The notes beneath the pieces were generated by a model. That model did not search any database. It was not told the DNA's origin and saw only the letters and a list, made by a program, of their open reading frames with translations. From Fidelibacterota bacterium (GTDB lineage: Bacteria; Marinisomatota; Marinisomatia; Marinisomatales; TCS56), in assembly GCA_030634675.1 (NCBI GenBank), contig DAOWAH010000044.1:1-9393 (forward strand): a DNA stretch of 9,393 bases, given 5' to 3'. The position numbers were made by a program, and so were the translations under genes. The first letter of the stretch is position 1. Each line of letters begins with the position of its first letter. This document shows, piece by piece, positions 5,986 through 9,393 of this stretch.

Positions 5986-7398
5986 TCAAAGATTGAAACA
6001 AACCACCTTGGGCTCGGTCATTTCCTGTAATGCGAATTTGATTCCCTCCCGACCCAGACCGCTGCGTTTGACGCCGCCGAAAGGCATTAGATCGACCCGA
6101 TAATCGGTGGAATCATTGACGATCACACTACCTACGTCCAGATTTTTTATGGCGTGAAAGGCCTGATTCAAATCCTGAGTGAAAATGGCGGCATGTAATC
6201 CGTAATCAACGGCATTGGATTTTTCGATTGCTTCATCCAGTGTTTTAATTGAGTAAAGCGATACCACCGGACCGAATACCTCCTGGCAGTCCAGTTTGGC
6301 CGTGGCCGGCATTTTTTCAAATACGGTTGGTTGTACTAGCGTTCCTTCCCGGGTACCGCCAGTTAACAATGAAGCACCTTTTTCGACCGCCTCATCCACC
6401 CATTCGATGACCCGAATAGCTTCATTTTCGGTAATCATGGGACCCATGTCGGTATCTTCATCCAATTGGAATCCGGTCTTATATTTTTTTGTACGACCCA
6501 CAAATTGATCACGAAATTGATCGTAAACCGCATCCTGGATATAGATGCGTTGGACGCCGATACAATTCTGACCAACGGCCCAGAAGGCACCGGAAACGCA
6601 GGATTCCACAGCATTATCAAGGTCACAGTCATCCATCACAATCACTGGTGAGTTTGAGCCTAGCTCCATTCCGACTTTTTTCAGGCCGACTTTTTTCATG
6701 ATTTTCTGGCCGGCTTCCACACCGCCGGTGAAAGAAACCATGCGCACCCGTTCATCGGACACCAGTGCGTCGCCGATCTGGCTACCGTGACCAGTAACCA
6801 CCGATAAAATTTTTCCCGGCAATCCGGCTTCAAGCAGAATCTCAGCCAGTTTCAGGGCTGATAATGGGGTAACTGTGGCCGGTTTCAGTACCACTGAATT
6901 TCCACCGGCGATGGCCGGTCCCAGTTTATGCGCAACCAGGTTCAGCGGATCATTGAAGGGTGTAATCGTCGCAATCACACCAATCGGGAAACGATAGTAA
7001 TATCCGACCCGGTTTTCCGACCCCTCGGCGCTGTCGAACGGTATTGTCTCACCACAAATACGACGGGCTTCTTCGGCCGAGATTGTCATCGTATTGATCG
7101 CCCGCCCGACTTCCTTGCGGGCTTCTTTGATTGTTTTGGAGCCTTCGCTGGCAATCGTTACCGCCAATTCTTCGTAGCGGTTTTCCATTATTTCACAGGC
7201 CTTTTTCAGAATGCTGATCCGTTGGTGTACCGGCAGGCTACGATTGATTTCGTAACCTTCGACTGCGGCCGCGATAGCGGCTGAAATATCTTCCGTCGTC
7301 CCAGCCGGAACGGTCTCGATCACTGATCCATCGAAGGGATTTTGCACGTCAATTGTATTTGCTTTGGCGATCCATTCACCGCCAATTAACATTTTCAT
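5986..7398 (-). CDS. NAD(P)+-dependent aldehyde dehydrogenase (lactaldehyde/phosphonoacetaldehyde-dehydrogenase-like)
   Basis: At 470 residues this is full length for the ALDH superfamily, which oxidises aldehydes to carboxylates or acyl-thioesters. Catalytic residues are all visible: N149 in TPFNDPLNL, K172 in VVLKPA (cofactor binding), the FTGG turn at 223-226, E245 in MELGSNSP, and nucleophile C279 in GQNCIG. The PFNDPLN segment and the C-terminal NDSTDYRVDLMPFGGVKRSGLGREG stretch recall the lactaldehyde / phosphonoacetaldehyde / non-phosphorylating glyceraldehyde-3-phosphate dehydrogenase branch. Substrate cannot be settled. No signal peptide is seen, so it is cytoplasmic. GGGAGAA (7412-7406) lies seven nt before the ATG, a good ribosome binding site that fixes the start. 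It follows the PLP enzyme gene by 41 nt, so cotranscription is likely. It could oxidise an aldehyde from amino-acid breakdown, but that is inference. Confidence 0.9.
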   Translation of the reverse strand: MKMLIGGEWIAKANTIDVQNPFDGSVIETVPAGTTEDISAAIAAAVEGYEINRSLPVHQRISILKKACEIMENRYEELAVTIASEGSKTIKEARKEVGRAINTMTISAEEARRICGETIPFDSAEGSENRVGYYYRFPIGVIATITPFNDPLNLVAHKLGPAIAGGNSVVLKPATVTPLSALKLAEILLEAGLPGKILSVVTGHGSQIGDALVSDERVRMVSFTGGVEAGQKIMKKVGLKKVGMELGSNSPVIVMDDCDLDNAVESCVSGAFWAVGQNCIGVQRIYIQDAVYDQFRDQFVGRTKKYKTGFQLDEDTDMGPMITENEAIRVIEWVDEAVEKGASLLTGGTREGTLVQPTVFEKMPATAKLDCQEVFGPVVSLYSIKTLDEAIEKSNAVDYGLHAAIFTQDLNQAFHAIKNLDVGSVIVNDSTDYRVDLMPFGGVKRSGLGREGIKFALQEMTEPKVVCFNL

Positions 7399-7439
7399 TT
7401 TCAGATTCTCCCGTGATTAAATGTTCAGACTAATTAGCG

Positions 7440-8627
7440 TCAAATTAGTGCTAGACAGCGTCCCAGATCAGCCAGCAAATCGTTTGCATCTTCACATCCA
7501 ACGGATAAGCGAACCAAACCATCGGTGATGCCGGCCTTTTCCTGACATTCCTTGCTCATTCCGGCATGGGTCATTGATGCAGGATGTTGAATCAGTGATT
7601 CGTAACCGCCCAGGGATACGGCCAATGTCGGTATTTCCACATTGTCCATGATTGTCCGTCCGGCTTCCGCGCCACCCTTGACTTCGAAACTGATCATGAA
7701 GCCAGAGCCTTTCATTTGATCAAGGGCTAATTGATGTTGTGGATGGGATTGTAGACCGGGATAGCGAACCCATTTCACCTTGGGATGGTCATCCAGAAAT
7801 AGCGCTAATTGTTGTGCATTGGACTGTGCTTTCTCAACCCGTAGAGCCAAGGTTCGCAGGCCGCGCAATACCAGCCAGGACTGATGGGGATCCATAGTGC
7901 CACCCATAAAACGGAGGACGCGTCGTACCTGTAAGTGCAATTCTTCATTCCGGCTGACGATAATTCCGGCCACTACATCGGTATGGCCATTCAATGCTTT
8001 AGTCATGCTGTGGATAACGATATCGGCGCCGAAGTCGAAGGGGCGTTGCAAAATCGGTGTCATGAAAGTATTATCTACTATCAGCAAAGCGTCGTGTTTG
8101 TGAGCGATATCGGCACAGGCCTGGATATCGGTCAATTTGATCGTTGGGTTAGAGGGTGTTTCGATATAAATTAGTTTGGTATTCAATCGCAGGTGCTTTT
8201 TGATTTCTTCCGGGTTAGCGGTGTCAACGAAGTCATACTCAACACCAAAGCGGGAGAATTCCTTTTCCACGACTACCCGGGAAGGGCCGTAAACCGAATC
8301 GGTACTGACAATGTGCGCACCCTGCTCGAGGAAAGTCATGAACACGGTGGTGATGGCGGCCATTCCGGAGGAAGTTGCCAAGGCACCATAGCCACCTTCT
8401 AAAGTGGCAACTGCTTCTTCCAGGGCATTGATTGTTGGATTCCCTAAACGGGTATAGATGTAGCCGTCTTCTTCATTGGCGAAACGCCGGGCGCCCTGGT
8501 TCGCTGATTCGAAACTGAAAGTGGATGTTTGATAGATCGGAGGTGCAGCACTGCCGTAGGTTCGATCAGGATTGATTCCGCAGTGGGTCACCTGGGTATC
8601 AATTCCTTTGTTCTGTAGATCTTTCAT
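7440..8627 (-). CDS. Cys/Met-metabolism PLP-dependent enzyme (cystathionine gamma-synthase / gamma-lyase / methionine gamma-lyase family)
   Basis: At 395 residues it has the usual family length. PLP is bound by K210 in HSMTKALNGHTDVVAG; other contacts are Y58/R60 (YTR, from the partner subunit), S87-G88-M89, Y113 (VYG) and D185 (VDNTF). The late stretch SLGGYESLIQHPASMTH and LVRLSVGCED carries the substrate-carboxylate arginine. Family members share these motifs, so synthase, beta/gamma-lyase and sulfhydrylase are hard to separate. The cysteine typical of methionine gamma-lyases (C116 in Pseudomonas putida) is P115 here, arguing against a classical methionine gamma-lyase. The homoserine dehydrogenase gene 14 nt upstream favours a role in homoserine-derived sulfur amino-acid synthesis, such as cystathionine gamma-synthase, which is inference. 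GGGA (8636-8633) five nt before the ATG supports the start. Confidence 0.88.
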   Translation of the reverse strand: MKDLQNKGIDTQVTHCGINPDRTYGSAAPPIYQTSTFSFESANQGARRFANEEDGYIYTRLGNPTINALEEAVATLEGGYGALATSSGMAAITTVFMTFLEQGAHIVSTDSVYGPSRVVVEKEFSRFGVEYDFVDTANPEEIKKHLRLNTKLIYIETPSNPTIKLTDIQACADIAHKHDALLIVDNTFMTPILQRPFDFGADIVIHSMTKALNGHTDVVAGIIVSRNEELHLQVRRVLRFMGGTMDPHQSWLVLRGLRTLALRVEKAQSNAQQLALFLDDHPKVKWVRYPGLQSHPQHQLALDQMKGSGFMISFEVKGGAEAGRTIMDNVEIPTLAVSLGGYESLIQHPASMTHAGMSKECQEKAGITDGLVRLSVGCEDANDLLADLGRCLALI

Positions 8628-8641
8628 TTGTTTCCCGCTAT

Positions 8642-9391
8642 TTAATTGGATTTATTGTTACCTCGATGAATTGCCAATATATCAGTTAAAATTGAGTAAC
8701 CGGTTTCTATTTGCCCGGCGCCGGCGCCGACGATAGTAATATCGCCCAGCAAGTCAGTGGTAAAAGTTAAAGCATTGGTAGCGTCCATGATGCCGGCCAG
8801 GGGATGAGTCATGGTAATCATCTCCGGTTTGACCGATGCATTGATTCCATCTGTGCTTTTTTCAATTGCACCGAGCAGTTTCCAACGAGCGTTTTTGGAT
8901 TTGGCTTGGTCGATCATTTCCGTAGTGATACCAGTGATGCCTTCCCGCTCCACCTCCGTGGCGGTGATTCCGGCCTTCATCACAACATTCGCCAGGATGA
9001 TTACTTTTGCCATAGCGTCAAAACCTTCCACATCGCCGGTGGGATCGGCTTCGGCATAACCCAATTCCTGTGCTTTTTTCAGGGCATCAGTGTAAGCCAT
9101 ACCGGCCTCCATCCGGGTCAGAATGTAATTGGTAGTGCCGTTCAAAATGCCTTTGATCGAAGATATTTCACAGCCGGCCAGTGGTCCGTCGATCAGATTT
9201 AAGACCGGTGTTCCCGATACAACCGTACCTTCGATCATAAATTTGACATTGTTCTTTTCAGCTATAGATTGCATCCCGGTGTAATCTATGGCTGCCGGAC
9301 CCTTATTGCTGGTGACAACATTTTGCCCGGTTTCGAAAGCCGCTTTGCAGTGATCAATTGCCGGCTGACCGGTTTCAACATTTGTGAAAGC
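8642..9391 (-). CDS. hom: Homoserine dehydrogenase, N-terminus beyond window
   Basis: The frame stays open to the window edge, giving 249 residues of the C-terminal two thirds. It lacks the N-terminal Rossmann fold start but shows the end of the NAD(P)-binding part (ETGQPAIDHCKAAF, NVVTSNKGPAA) and the catalytic domain: EGTVVSGTPV, GILNGTTNYILTRM, and GYAEADPTGDVEGFDAMAK, whose acidic residues and lysine form the homoserine/hydride-transfer site. It ends soon after GAGAGQIETGYSILTDI, so there is no C-terminal ACT domain and allosteric threonine control through one is not expected. No aspartokinase fusion can be judged from this end. It reduces aspartate semialdehyde to homoserine for threonine and methionine synthesis. 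It precedes the trans-sulfuration-family gene by 14 nt and is probably cotranscribed with it. Confidence 0.92.
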   Translation of the reverse strand, partial: AFTNVETGQPAIDHCKAAFETGQNVVTSNKGPAAIDYTGMQSIAEKNNVKFMIEGTVVSGTPVLNLIDGPLAGCEISSIKGILNGTTNYILTRMEAGMAYTDALKKAQELGYAEADPTGDVEGFDAMAKVIILANVVMKAGITATEVEREGITGITTEMIDQAKSKNARWKLLGAIEKSTDGINASVKPEMITMTHPLAGIMDATNALTFTTDLLGDITIVGAGAGQIETGYSILTDILAIHRGNNKSN

Positions 9392-9393
9392 CA

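Noticed and set aside
6928..7284. 118-codon plus-strand frame inside the aldehyde dehydrogenase gene
   Set aside because: Antisense shadow of a clear full-length ALDH with all catalytic residues; no recognisable domain.

Overview
The window reads as a bacterial chromosome segment, probably from an uncultivated anaerobe or facultative anaerobe. Base composition looks moderate by eye (roughly mid-40s % G+C), intergenic spacers are short and filled with dispersed repeats, and almost everything is on the minus strand. The repeat types resemble ones I recall from Bacteroidota/FCB-group and other environmental genomes, but I cannot assign a phylum from sequence alone.

Layout, left to right. (1) Positions 3-389, plus strand: the C-terminal part of an isoprenylcysteine-carboxylmethyltransferase-type membrane methyltransferase. 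(2) Positions 390-750: a non-coding convergent spacer with a stem-loop candidate, a perfect 32-bp palindrome and a ~129-bp inverted-repeat element that stops 9 nt short of the next gene's stop codon. (3) Positions 751-4237, minus strand: a tightly packed four-gene cassette. In transcription order it encodes an adenylate-forming (ANL) enzyme-like protein without its P-loop motif or C-terminal lid, an isochorismatase-fold cysteine hydrolase, a thioredoxin-reductase-like flavoprotein without the redox CxxC, and an RlmN/Cfr-like radical SAM protein without the usual N-terminal domain. (4) Positions 4477-5859, minus: tyrosine phenol-lyase, followed by a convincing intrinsic terminator at 4421-4460. 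(5) Positions 5986-7398, minus: an aldehyde dehydrogenase. (6) Positions 7440-8627, minus: a Cys/Met-metabolism PLP enzyme. (7) Positions 8642-9391, minus: homoserine dehydrogenase, cut by the window edge.

How they may work together. Homoserine dehydrogenase and the trans-sulfuration-family enzyme are 14 nt apart and fit homoserine/methionine-branch metabolism. The aldehyde dehydrogenase follows 41 nt later with a clear ribosome binding site. Tyrosine phenol-lyase splits tyrosine into phenol, pyruvate and ammonia. The terminator after it suggests that the four-gene cassette is a separate transcription unit.

The cassette is the most interesting part. All four proteins belong to well-known folds, but each departs from the textbook enzyme in motifs or domains, and the last three junctions are 18 nt (or 3 nt with an alternative TTG start), a 4-nt ATGA overlap, and 2 nt. 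I do not recognise it as a described pathway. A small-molecule-modifying or RNA/protein-modifying pathway with a flavoprotein-fed radical SAM step is a reasonable hypothesis but remains inference.
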